Below are positions 57,677 through 64,000 of a DNA stretch of 64,000 nt, one piece after another. This DNA is from Lentzea sp. NEAU-D7 (GTDB lineage: Bacteria > Actinomycetota > Actinomycetes > Mycobacteriales > Pseudonocardiaceae), in the NCBI RefSeq assembly GCF_026242055.1, contig NZ_JAPJDL010000036.1, forward strand, positions 1 through 64,000, in the 5' to 3' direction. Every line of letters starts with the position of its first letter. Within the stretch, counting starts at the first letter, position 1. Under the pieces are notes generated by a model that was not told where the DNA came from, did no database searches, and saw nothing but the letters and a program-made list of their open reading frames with translations. The position numbers were made by a program, and so were the translations under genes.

Positions 57677-58632
57677 CTGAGGTTCGTCCAGCGGACCATG
57701 TCCGCGAAGGTCACGTTCCCGCCGCACACCACGATGCCCAGCCGCGCACCGGGACCGACCCGGTCGAGCACGGCGGGCGCCGCCGCCACCAGGCACCCGG
57801 CGGCGGGCTCCGCCCAGACCTTCTGCGCCTCGGCCAGCGCCACCGAGCCCCGCACGGCGTCCGCGTCGGACACCACCAGGACGTCCTCGACCAGCGCGGC
57901 GGTGTGGTCGTAGGTCAGTTGCGACACGTGCGGCGCCGAGAGGGTCGAGACGATCGACGTCGGCGCGATCTCCACCGGACCACCCGCCGCGAGGGCGCGG
58001 TGCATCGCGTCCGCCCCCTCGACCTCGACACCCCACACGCGCACGCCGGGCACGAGCGCGTGGAACGCCGTCGCGACGCCCGAGACGAACCCGCCCCCGC
58101 CGATGCTGACCAGCACGTCGGTGACGTCCGGCGCGTCGGTCGCGAACTCCAGGCCCGCGGTGCCCTGGCCGGCGACCACGACCGGGTCGTCGTAGGGGTG
58201 CACGAGCGTCGCGCCCGCCTCGACCAGGTCGTCCAGCAGGGAGAACGCCGCCGCCAGGCCATCGGTGAGCCGCACGTCGGCGCCGGACGCCCGCGCGAGC
58301 TCGACCGAGCGCGCGGGCGCGGTGGAGGGCATCACGACCGTCGCGGCCACGCCGAGCTCGCTCGCGGCGGCGGCCAGCGCGATGCCGTGGTTGCCGCCGC
58401 TGACGCCGACTACACCGGCCGCCCGGTCCTCGGCGGACAGCGAGAGGATCTTCGCGAACGCGCCGCGCGTCTTGAACGAACCGCTGCGCTGCCACAGTTC
58501 CAGCTTCACCGTCGTGGGAACGCCCAGCAGCGCGGACAGTCCCGGCGAGGGCAGCGTGGGCGTGCGCAGCACCCGTCCGGCGAGCACCTCGGCCGCGGCC
58601 CGGACGTCGTCGATGGTCAGCAGCTCCGCCAT
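57673..58632 (-). CDS. PLP-dependent threonine/serine dehydratase-like enzyme
   Basis: This 319-residue fold-type II PLP enzyme has the Schiff-base Lys in GSFKTRGA and the phosphate-binding loop SIGGGGFVSG. SGGNHGIALAAAA is the substrate loop. It lacks the regulatory ACT domains of biosynthetic IlvA, so a catabolic threonine or serine dehydratase, or a racemase, is likely. ATG 58632 is used. It leads a two-gene unit with the ankyrin protein. Confidence 0.88.
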   Translation of the reverse strand: MAELLTIDDVRAAAEVLAGRVLRTPTLPSPGLSALLGVPTTVKLELWQRSGSFKTRGAFAKILSLSAEDRAAGVVGVSGGNHGIALAAAASELGVAATVVMPSTAPARSVELARASGADVRLTDGLAAAFSLLDDLVEAGATLVHPYDDPVVVAGQGTAGLEFATDAPDVTDVLVSIGGGGFVSGVATAFHALVPGVRVWGVEVEGADAMHRALAAGGPVEIAPTSIVSTLSAPHVSQLTYDHTAALVEDVLVVSDADAVRGSVALAEAQKVWAEPAAGCLVAAAPAVLDRVGPGARLGIVVCGGNVTFADMVRWTNLR

Positions 58633-58713
58633 GACACCACCCTAGGGTGCCGCCCGTCCGTGCCGTTCCTCTCCGCACGTCAGTGATCCGCAGAAACTCC
58701 TCCAGGGTGCACA

Positions 58714-58741
58714 TTGCATCCGTAGACGCGGAACCTAAGAT
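58714..58741 (+). promoter_or_regulatory. Promoter of the modABC operon
   Basis: TTGCAT (58714-58719), 16 bases, TAAGAT (58736-58741). Transcription would begin near 58748, exactly at the GTG of the regulator remnant, so the original first gene was probably leaderless. Confidence 0.6.
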
Positions 58742-58747
58742 GAGTGA

Positions 58748-58795
58748 GTGCCGAATCTGCGGATCGGCGATCCGTCGGCGGCCTGGAGGCTGGAC
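58748..58795 (+). pseudogene. Remnant of an HTH-TOBE molybdate regulator fused to modA
   Basis: From GTG 58748 the frame reads MPNLRIGDPSAAWRLD and runs straight into the modA start codon. MPNLRIxxAAxLLGVSDDTV is, as I recall it, the N-terminus of the BldC-like HTH/TOBE regulators encoded before modA in actinobacteria. Here only the first eight or so residues match and the helix-turn-helix is lost. It looks like the stump of a deleted regulator gene, kept because it holds the transcription start. The modA product might even be made from this GTG. Confidence 0.5.
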
Positions 58796-59566
58796 ATGTC
58801 GAAAAGCAGCGCGCTCGTGGCCGTGTCGGCCGCGCTGGTGCTCGCGGGGTGCGGCTCGGGCGACCGGCCCGCCACCGCGTCCGGGACCGTCACCGGTGAC
58901 GTCACCGTGTTCGCGGCGGCGTCGCTGACCGAGACCTTCACCCGGCTGGGCGACGACTTCGAGGCCGCGCACCCCGGCACGAGGGTCAGGTTCAACTTCG
59001 GCGGCAGCTCGGCCCTCGCGCAGCAGCTCGGCCAGGGCGCGCCCGCCGACGTGTTCGCGAGCGCCGCGCCTGCCAACATGAAGCAGGTGACCGACACCAA
59101 GACGATCACGGACGCGCCCAGGACGTTCGCGCGGAACAGGCTCGCCATCGCGGTGCCGAAGGGCAACCCCGGCAGGATCGGCGGGCTCGCGGACTTCGGG
59201 GACGCGGGCAGGAAGATCGCGCTGTGCGCGGAGCAGGTGCCGTGCGGTGCCGCGTCGAGGAAGGTCTTCGAACTGGCCGGGGTCACGCCCAGGCCGGACA
59301 CGCTGGAACAGGACGTCAAGGCGGTGCTCACCAAGGTCTCGCTCGGTGAGGTCGACGGCGCGCTCGTCTACCGGACGGACGTGAAGGCCGCGGGCGGCAA
59401 GGTCGAGAGCGTCGAGTTCAGCGAGTCGGCGCAGGCGGTCAACGACTACCCGATCGCCCCGCTGGCCAAGGCGCGCAACGCCGTGGCGGCCAAGGCCTTC
59501 GTGGACTTCGTGCTGTCCGGCGAGGGGCGCGCGGTGCTGGGCGCGGCGGGCTTCGACGTCCCGTGA
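58796..59566 (+). CDS. modA: Molybdate-binding lipoprotein
   Basis: A 256-residue extracellular binding protein of the molybdate ABC importer. The lipoprotein signal ends LVLAGC. The core has VFAAASLTETFTRLG, FNFGGSSALAQQL and GAPADVFASA, the oxyanion-binding segments of ModA. ATG 58796 follows CTGGAGG. It binds molybdate or tungstate and delivers it to ModB/ModC. The molybdenum hydroxylase at 21.7-24.2 kb is one possible consumer in this genome. Confidence 0.93.
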   Translation: MSKSSALVAVSAALVLAGCGSGDRPATASGTVTGDVTVFAAASLTETFTRLGDDFEAAHPGTRVRFNFGGSSALAQQLGQGAPADVFASAAPANMKQVTDTKTITDAPRTFARNRLAIAVPKGNPGRIGGLADFGDAGRKIALCAEQVPCGAASRKVFELAGVTPRPDTLEQDVKAVLTKVSLGEVDGALVYRTDVKAAGGKVESVEFSESAQAVNDYPIAPLAKARNAVAAKAFVDFVLSGEGRAVLGAAGFDVP

Positions 59567-60360
59567 CGCGCACCCGAGTGCGAGGACGGCTGCCCGTCGG
59601 CCTCGTCGTCCCCGCCGTGATCGGCCTGGCGTTCCTGCTGGTGCCGCTCGCCGGGCTGCTCGTGAAGACGCCGTGGACCTCGCTGTCCACCTTGCTCAGC
59701 GCCGAGGTCGGTGAGGCGCTGAGGCTGTCGCTGGTCTGCGCCTCGCTCGCGACGGTGCTGTGCCTGTTCCTCGGCGTCCCGCTCGCCTGGCTGCTGGCGC
59801 GGTCCGGTCTGCCGGGGCGGGGATTCCTGCGAGCGCTCGTCACCGTGCCGCTCGTGCTGCCACCCGTCGTCGGCGGTGTCGCGCTGTTGCTGGTGCTGGG
59901 CCGGCGCGGGCTGATCGGCGAGCACCTCGACGCCTGGTTCGGCATCTCGCTGCCGTTCACCACGGCCGGGGTCGTCGTCGCGGAGGCGTTCGTGGCGATG
60001 CCGTTCCTCGTGATCTCGGTCGAGGGCGCGCTGCGGGCCGCCGATCCGCGCTACGAGGAGGCGGCGGCCACGCTGGGCGCCTCGCGGTGGCTGACGTTCC
60101 GGCGGGTGACGCTGCCGTCGGTGCTGCCCGGCGTGGTGGCGGGCGCGGTGCTGTGCTGGGCGCGGGCGCTGGGGGAGTTCGGTGCGACGATCACGTTCGC
60201 GGGCAACTTCCCCGGCGAGACGACGACCATGCCGCTGGCCGTCTACCTGGCCCTGGAAACGGATCCGGACGCGGCGATCGTGCTGAGCATCGTGCTGTTG
60301 CTGGTGTCCGTCGGTGTGCTGGCCGGTCTGCGCGACCGGTGGATCAGCGGGCCGTCATGA
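59563..60360 (+). CDS. modB: Molybdate ABC transporter permease
   Basis: This 265-residue inner-membrane permease has about six helices. The EAA loop (EEAAATLGASRWLTFRRVTLP) contacts ModC, and ARALGEFGATITFAGNFPG is the ModB signature near the C-terminus. GTG 59563 overlaps the modA stop in a GTGA, and its stop overlaps the modC start by 4 bases. Confidence 0.94.
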   Translation: MTRTRVRGRLPVGLVVPAVIGLAFLLVPLAGLLVKTPWTSLSTLLSAEVGEALRLSLVCASLATVLCLFLGVPLAWLLARSGLPGRGFLRALVTVPLVLPPVVGGVALLLVLGRRGLIGEHLDAWFGISLPFTTAGVVVAEAFVAMPFLVISVEGALRAADPRYEEAAATLGASRWLTFRRVTLPSVLPGVVAGAVLCWARALGEFGATITFAGNFPGETTTMPLAVYLALETDPDAAIVLSIVLLLVSVGVLAGLRDRWISGPS

Positions 60361-61403
60361 CCCTGAACGCGGACCTGCGCGTCACGCGCGGCACCTTCAC
60401 CCTCGACCTCGGCCTGACGATCGCACCGGGCGAGGTCGTCGCGCTGCTCGGCCCGAACGGCGCCGGCAAGTCCACCGCGCTGCGCGCCCTGGCGGGCCTG
60501 CTCCCGCTGACGTCCGGGCACATCACCGTCGGAGAGTCCACCTGGGACGGTGCGGACGCGTTCCTGCCCGCCGAGAAGCGGCCGATCGGCGTGGTGTTCC
60601 AGGACTACCTGCTCTTCGCGCACATGTCCGCGCTGGAGAACGTCGCGTTCGGACTCCGGGCCCGCGGCACGCGTCGCGACGAGGCACGGGCCGAGGCGGC
60701 GCGCTGGCTCGGCAGGGTCGGTCTCGACGGCCACGCCCGGACCAGGCCGCGCTCGTTGTCGGGCGGGCAGGCGCAACGGGTCGCGCTGGCCCGCGCCCTG
60801 GCCACCGGCCCGAGCCTGCTGCTGCTCGACGAACCGCTCGCGGCGCTGGACGCGAGCACCCGCCTGCAGGTCCGCTCCGAACTGGGGCGGCACCTCGCGG
60901 ACTTCGGCGGCCACACGCTGCTGGTCACGCACGACCCGTTGGACGCCATGGTGCTGGCCGACCGGCTGGTGATCCTGGAAGGCGGCCGCGCGGTGCAAAC
61001 CGGCCCGCCCGCCGAGGTCGCCCGCCAGCCGCGCACCGACTACGTGGCCAACCTCGTGGGCCTGAACTTCCACCGCGGTACCGCATCCGGCACCGAAGCC
61101 CGCCTGGACGGCGGTAGCACGCTCACGATCCCACGGCCAGTCGACGGTCCGGTGCACGTCGTGTTCCCTCCCAACGCGGTGAGCCTGCACGCCGCACGGC
61201 CGGAGGGCAGCCCGCGCAACGTCTGGCCGGTCACGGTCGACGCGATCGAGCAGCACGCGCACACCACCCGCGTCCGGCTGGACGGCGCGCCGAACGTCCT
61301 CGCGGACATCACCACGGCCACCCTCGCCGACCTGCGGCTGCGTCCGGGAGACGCGTTGTGGGCGGCGGTGAAGGCGACCGAACTCCATGTGTACCCGGCC
61401 TGA
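60357..61403 (+). CDS. modC: Molybdate ABC transporter ATP-binding protein
   Basis: A 348-residue ATPase: Walker A GPNGAGKST, signature LSGGQAQRVALARAL, Walker B LLLLDEPLAALD, H-loop VTHD. The last 100 residues are a TOBE domain that binds molybdate and can inhibit transport. ATG 60357 overlaps the modB stop. It completes the modABC operon. Confidence 0.94.
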   Translation: MTLNADLRVTRGTFTLDLGLTIAPGEVVALLGPNGAGKSTALRALAGLLPLTSGHITVGESTWDGADAFLPAEKRPIGVVFQDYLLFAHMSALENVAFGLRARGTRRDEARAEAARWLGRVGLDGHARTRPRSLSGGQAQRVALARALATGPSLLLLDEPLAALDASTRLQVRSELGRHLADFGGHTLLVTHDPLDAMVLADRLVILEGGRAVQTGPPAEVARQPRTDYVANLVGLNFHRGTASGTEARLDGGSTLTIPRPVDGPVHVVFPPNAVSLHAARPEGSPRNVWPVTVDAIEQHAHTTRVRLDGAPNVLADITTATLADLRLRPGDALWAAVKATELHVYPA

Positions 61404-61506
61404 CCGCGTCACAGCAGCGGGCTGTGGGGCGATGGGAACGTTCGCTCGGACGTGATGCCGATGCCGGGAGGAAGGTCGAGGCACCACAAGGACTTCCGGA
61501 CGGAAG

Positions 61507-62567
61507 ACGGCACCGGCGAAGGTCCTGTGCGTGCTCTACGACGACCCGGTCGGCGGTTACCCGGCCACCTGCGCGCGGGACGGCCTGCCGCACCTCGGCG
61601 CGTATCCGGGTGGCCAGACGCTGCCGTCGCCGTCCGCCGTCGACTTCACCCCGGGGCACCCTGCTCGGCAGCGTCACCGGTGAGCTCGGCCTGTGCCGGT
61701 ACCTGGAGAACCAGGGCCACACCCTCGTCGTCACGTCCGACAACGACGGCCCGCACTCGGTGTTGGACAGGGAGCTGGCGGACGCTGACGTCGTGATCTC
61801 CCAACCGTTCTGGCCCGCCTACCTGACAGCGGAACGGATCGCGCGCGCCCCGCGGCTCAAGCTCGCGCTGACCGCGGGCATCGGCTCGGACCACGTCGAC
61901 CTGGACGCCGCGATCGAGCACGGCGTCACCGTGGCGGAGGTGTCGTACTGCAACAGCATCGGCGTCGCCGAGCACGTCCTGATGTCGATCCTCACGGTGG
62001 CGGCCGGACGCATCGGACTGGCGGTGCTCGAGCGCTTGGCCCCGTTCGACGTGCACCTGCACCACACCGACCGCCACCGCCTGCCGGAGAGCGTCGAGAA
62101 GGGAGCTGAACCTCGCCTACCACCCGACGACGGCGGACATGGTGCCGCACTGCGACGTCGTGACGATCAACGCGCCGCTGCACCCCGAGACCGAGGGGCT
62201 CTTCGGCGACGACCTGATCGCCACGATGAAGCGCGGCGCCTACCTGCTCAACACCGCCCGCGCCCGCGTCGCCGACCGCGGGGCCGTGGTCCGCGCGCTG
62301 GAGAGCGGCCGGCTCGCGGGCTACGCCGGCGACGTGTGGTTCCCGCAGCCCGCCCCGGCGGACCACCCGTGGCGCACCACGCCGAACCACGCCATGACCC
62401 CGCACATCTCCGGCAGTTCGCTGTCCGCGCAGGCCCGGTACGCGGCCGGCACCAGGGAGGTCCTGGAGTCGTTCTTCGGGGGCGAGGCGATCCGCGACGA
62501 GTACCTGATCGTCGACGGCGGCAGGCTCGCCCGCACCGGCGCGCACTCGTGCTCGACGCACGGCTGA
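61507..62567 (+). pseudogene. fdh: Broken NAD-dependent formate dehydrogenase gene
   Basis: The translated pieces follow bacterial NAD formate dehydrogenase from end to end but in three frames. Frame 1 runs to DFTPG near 61653; one extra G in a GGGG run shifts to frame 2. Near 61993 about 36 codons are missing (between EHVLMSIL and TVAAGRIG), in frame. Near 62101 another extra G shifts to frame 3, which runs to 62567. The expected ATG reads ACG at 61507. Active-site residues survive in YCNSI, NTARA, WFPQPAP and MTPHISG, but the deletion removes part of the helix before the NAD fold. The gene is almost certainly dead. Confidence 0.88.
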
Positions 62568-62655
62568 CCGCTGTTCCACATCGCGGGAGCCCTTGCCGCT
62601 GCTGGTGTTCTGCTTCGACCATGGCCGCCACCACCGAGCGGATGGAGGGGGCGGC

Positions 62656-62787
62656 ATGAGCGCGGAGGAAGGCGTCGACCGCGAACGCGGGATCGCGCTG
62701 AACGAGGACTGGGCGGCGACGATCGCCGGCCTGGTGCTGCTGGCACTGGTGCTGGCGCGGATCGTGCCCGGCTGGTTGGTGCCGTGA
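62656..62787 (+). CDS. Small membrane protein upstream of YeiH
   Basis: A 43-residue protein with a charged N-terminus and one membrane helix (about residues 22-38, AGLVLLALVLARIVPG). ATG 62656 follows GGAGGGGG. Its stop overlaps the start of the transporter gene. Small proteins of this kind, with LNEDWAATI before the helix, often precede YeiH genes, so it is probably a subunit or chaperone of the transporter. It is a real gene despite its size. Confidence 0.75.
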   Translation: MSAEEGVDRERGIALNEDWAATIAGLVLLALVLARIVPGWLVP

Positions 62788-63875
62788 TGGCGGAAGTCGA
62801 GACGCGGCAGCGGTCCGGGGTACTGTGGGCGGCCGGCGGTGTCGCGGTGGTCGTGGTGCTGGGGGCGCTGACCCGGTACCTGGAGCAGCAGGTGCCGGTG
62901 CTCACGAAGGGCACCTGGCTCGGTGGTGTCGCGAAGAGCGTCGAGTACCCGGTCTACGCGATCCTGCTGGGACTGCTGGGAAACGCGGTGCTGACCGGCC
63001 TCGGGTTCCGCGACCGGCTCGCCGCGGGGTTCCGCACCGAGTTCTTCATCAAGACCGGTCTGGTGCTGCTGGGCGCGTCGATCAACTTCGCGGTGATCGT
63101 CAAAGCCGCCGGACCGGCCATCGCCCAGGCGTTCCTGCTGATCACGCTGGTGTTCGGCTTCACGTGGTGGCTGGGCGGCAAGCTCGGCGTCGACGCGAAG
63201 CTGCGGGCCCTGCTGGCCTCGGCGGTGTCGATCTGCGGCGTCAGCGCGGCCATCGCGGCGGCCGGCGCGGTGCAGGCCCGTCGCGAACAGCTCGCGTACA
63301 CCGCGAGCATGGTCATCATCTTCGCGCTGCCCTCCATCTTCCTGCTGCCACTGGCCGTGGACGCGCTGGGCCTGTCCGCGCCGGTGGCGGGCGCGTGGAT
63401 CGGCGGCAACATCGACACGACCGCCGCCGTCAGCGCGGCGGGCGCGATCGTCGGAGAGGAGGCGTTGCAGATCGCGACGATCGTCAAGACGACGCAGAAC
63501 GCGCTGCTCGGCGTCGTCGCGGTCGCGCTGACCGCCTACTTCGCGCTGAAGGTCGAGCGCACCGGCGAGACGAAGGCCGGCGGCCGGGCGCTGTGGGAGA
63601 GGTTCCCCAAGTTCGTGCTCGGCTTCCTGGCGGCGTCGGTCATCGCGACCGTCTTCCTGGAGTCCGGTGGCGACAAGACCGTCATCACGACCGTCAACGA
63701 CCTGCGCACGCTGTTCCTGATCCTGGCGTTCGTGTCGATCGGCCTGGAGTTCCGGGTGGCGCCGCTGCGGGAGGCGGGGTGGCGGCCGATCGGGGTCTTC
63801 GCCAGTGCGACGGTGGTCAACCTGCTGGTGGGCCTGGGGCTGGCGAGCGTGCTGTTCGCGGGCTTCGGCAGGTAG
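62787..63875 (+). CDS. YeiH-type putative sulfate exporter
   Basis: This 362-residue membrane protein has about ten helices and belongs to the putative sulfate exporter family. Typical stretches are KTGLVLLGASINFAVI, SICGVSAAIAAAGA and APVAGAWIGGNIDTTAAVSAAG. Transport of sulfonate-derived sulfite or sulfate has been proposed for relatives. ATG 62787 overlaps the small protein's stop by one base; GTG 62784 is an alternative. Confidence 0.88.
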   Translation: MAEVETRQRSGVLWAAGGVAVVVVLGALTRYLEQQVPVLTKGTWLGGVAKSVEYPVYAILLGLLGNAVLTGLGFRDRLAAGFRTEFFIKTGLVLLGASINFAVIVKAAGPAIAQAFLLITLVFGFTWWLGGKLGVDAKLRALLASAVSICGVSAAIAAAGAVQARREQLAYTASMVIIFALPSIFLLPLAVDALGLSAPVAGAWIGGNIDTTAAVSAAGAIVGEEALQIATIVKTTQNALLGVVAVALTAYFALKVERTGETKAGGRALWERFPKFVLGFLAASVIATVFLESGGDKTVITTVNDLRTLFLILAFVSIGLEFRVAPLREAGWRPIGVFASATVVNLLVGLGLASVLFAGFGR

Positions 63876-63927
63876 TGGCCGGTGTGATCCGGACCCCGCT
63901 GGACGGAGGTGGCCGAGGCGGTTCTCC

Positions 63928-63939
63928 ACCGCTTACGGT
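63928..63939 (+). promoter_or_regulatory. ACCGCTTACGGT element before the last gene
   Basis: ACCGCTTACGGT (63928-63939), flanked to give CACCG/CGGTG arms, is identical to the 12 bases at 19293-19304 before the lacI gene. TACGGT could be a -10 element, placing the transcript start at the GTG of the next gene (leaderless). No clear -35 is seen. Confidence 0.35.
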
Positions 63940-63945
63940 GAGCGG

Positions 63946-64000
63946 GTGACGATCACGGCGGAGGTTGTGAGCCAGGCGGACGAGAAGATCCGGCGTCTGG
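63946..64000 (+). CDS. Partial gene running off the right edge
   Basis: From GTG 63946 the frame reads VTITAEVVSQADEKIRRL and continues past the window. The fragment is helical and charged, and too short to assign. Only the start-site context (the -10-like TACGGT 6 bases upstream) supports it. Confidence 0.45.
   Translation, partial: MTITAEVVSQADEKIRRL

Noticed and set aside
1..64000. tRNA, rRNA, CRISPR array, transposase or phage attachment site
   Set aside because: No cloverleaf, rRNA signature, regularly spaced short repeats, transposase motifs or integrase genes were seen.

Overview
The window is about 70% G+C by eye, uses GTG starts freely and packs genes with 4-base stop/start overlaps. 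It carries WhiB-type, LitR/CarH-type and ANTAR regulators, an Rpf protein, RsbR/S/T stressosome genes and split CrtYc/CrtYd lycopene cyclase genes. This points to a filamentous actinomycete, probably of the Pseudonocardiales (Lentzea/Saccharothrix-like). The genus is a guess. I saw no tRNA, rRNA, CRISPR array or insertion sequence.

Layout. (1) 1-0.3 kb: C-rich low-complexity DNA, then a histidine phosphatase and an unknown gene. (2) 1.7-13.3 kb: a complete aromatic-carotenoid and light-response cluster. It holds crtYc, crtYd, a crtT-like methyltransferase, crtU, an extra FAD oxidoreductase and an FeS-type photolyase. Convergent to these lie a WhiB-type gene and a divergent LitR/CarH-like gene, then a Rieske protein, crtB, crtE, crtI and a DUF3253 gene. 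(3) 13.3-20.4 kb: a secreted tripeptidase-like hydrolase, then a beta-glucoside locus (GH1 enzyme, ABC importer, LacI regulator). (4) 20.3-21.2 kb: a tandem repeat of about 196 bp that appears to have grown from the 3' end of the lacI gene. (5) 21.2-25.3 kb: a molybdenum hydroxylase pair, a MarR regulator and a divergent membrane protein, with twin palindromes in the shared promoter. (6) 25.3-35.3 kb: GAF-ANTAR regulator, rifampicin monooxygenase, YbdK-type ligase, PAS/GAF protein, Na+/H+ antiporter, TetR with a large fused flavin/FeS reductase, HIT protein. (7) 35.3-39.8 kb: an AtuA/DUF4387/MFS catabolic operon with a GntR regulator, then a DUF899 protein. (8) 40-46.6 kb: a seven-gene stressosome/partner-switching operon. 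(9) 46.7-57 kb: stress genes (catalase with ankyrin partner, DUF4383, alcohol dehydrogenase, MTQ2-like methyltransferase, CDGSH, haem-oxygenase-like enzyme, second YbdK ligase, Rpf, DUF2795 with a cation exchanger). (10) 57-64 kb: ankyrin protein and PLP dehydratase, modABC, a broken NAD formate dehydrogenase gene, a small protein with a YeiH transporter, and a gene running off the right edge.

The strongest system-level signal is in regions 6-9. At least seven genes or operons scattered around the stressosome operon carry a promoter of the form GTTN-(14-17 nt)-GGGTA(C/T/G). This is the SigB/SigF general-stress type. No sigma factor of that class is in the window. The seven-gene operon therefore looks like the sensing and phosphorelay half of a general stress response, with part of its likely regulon encoded beside it.
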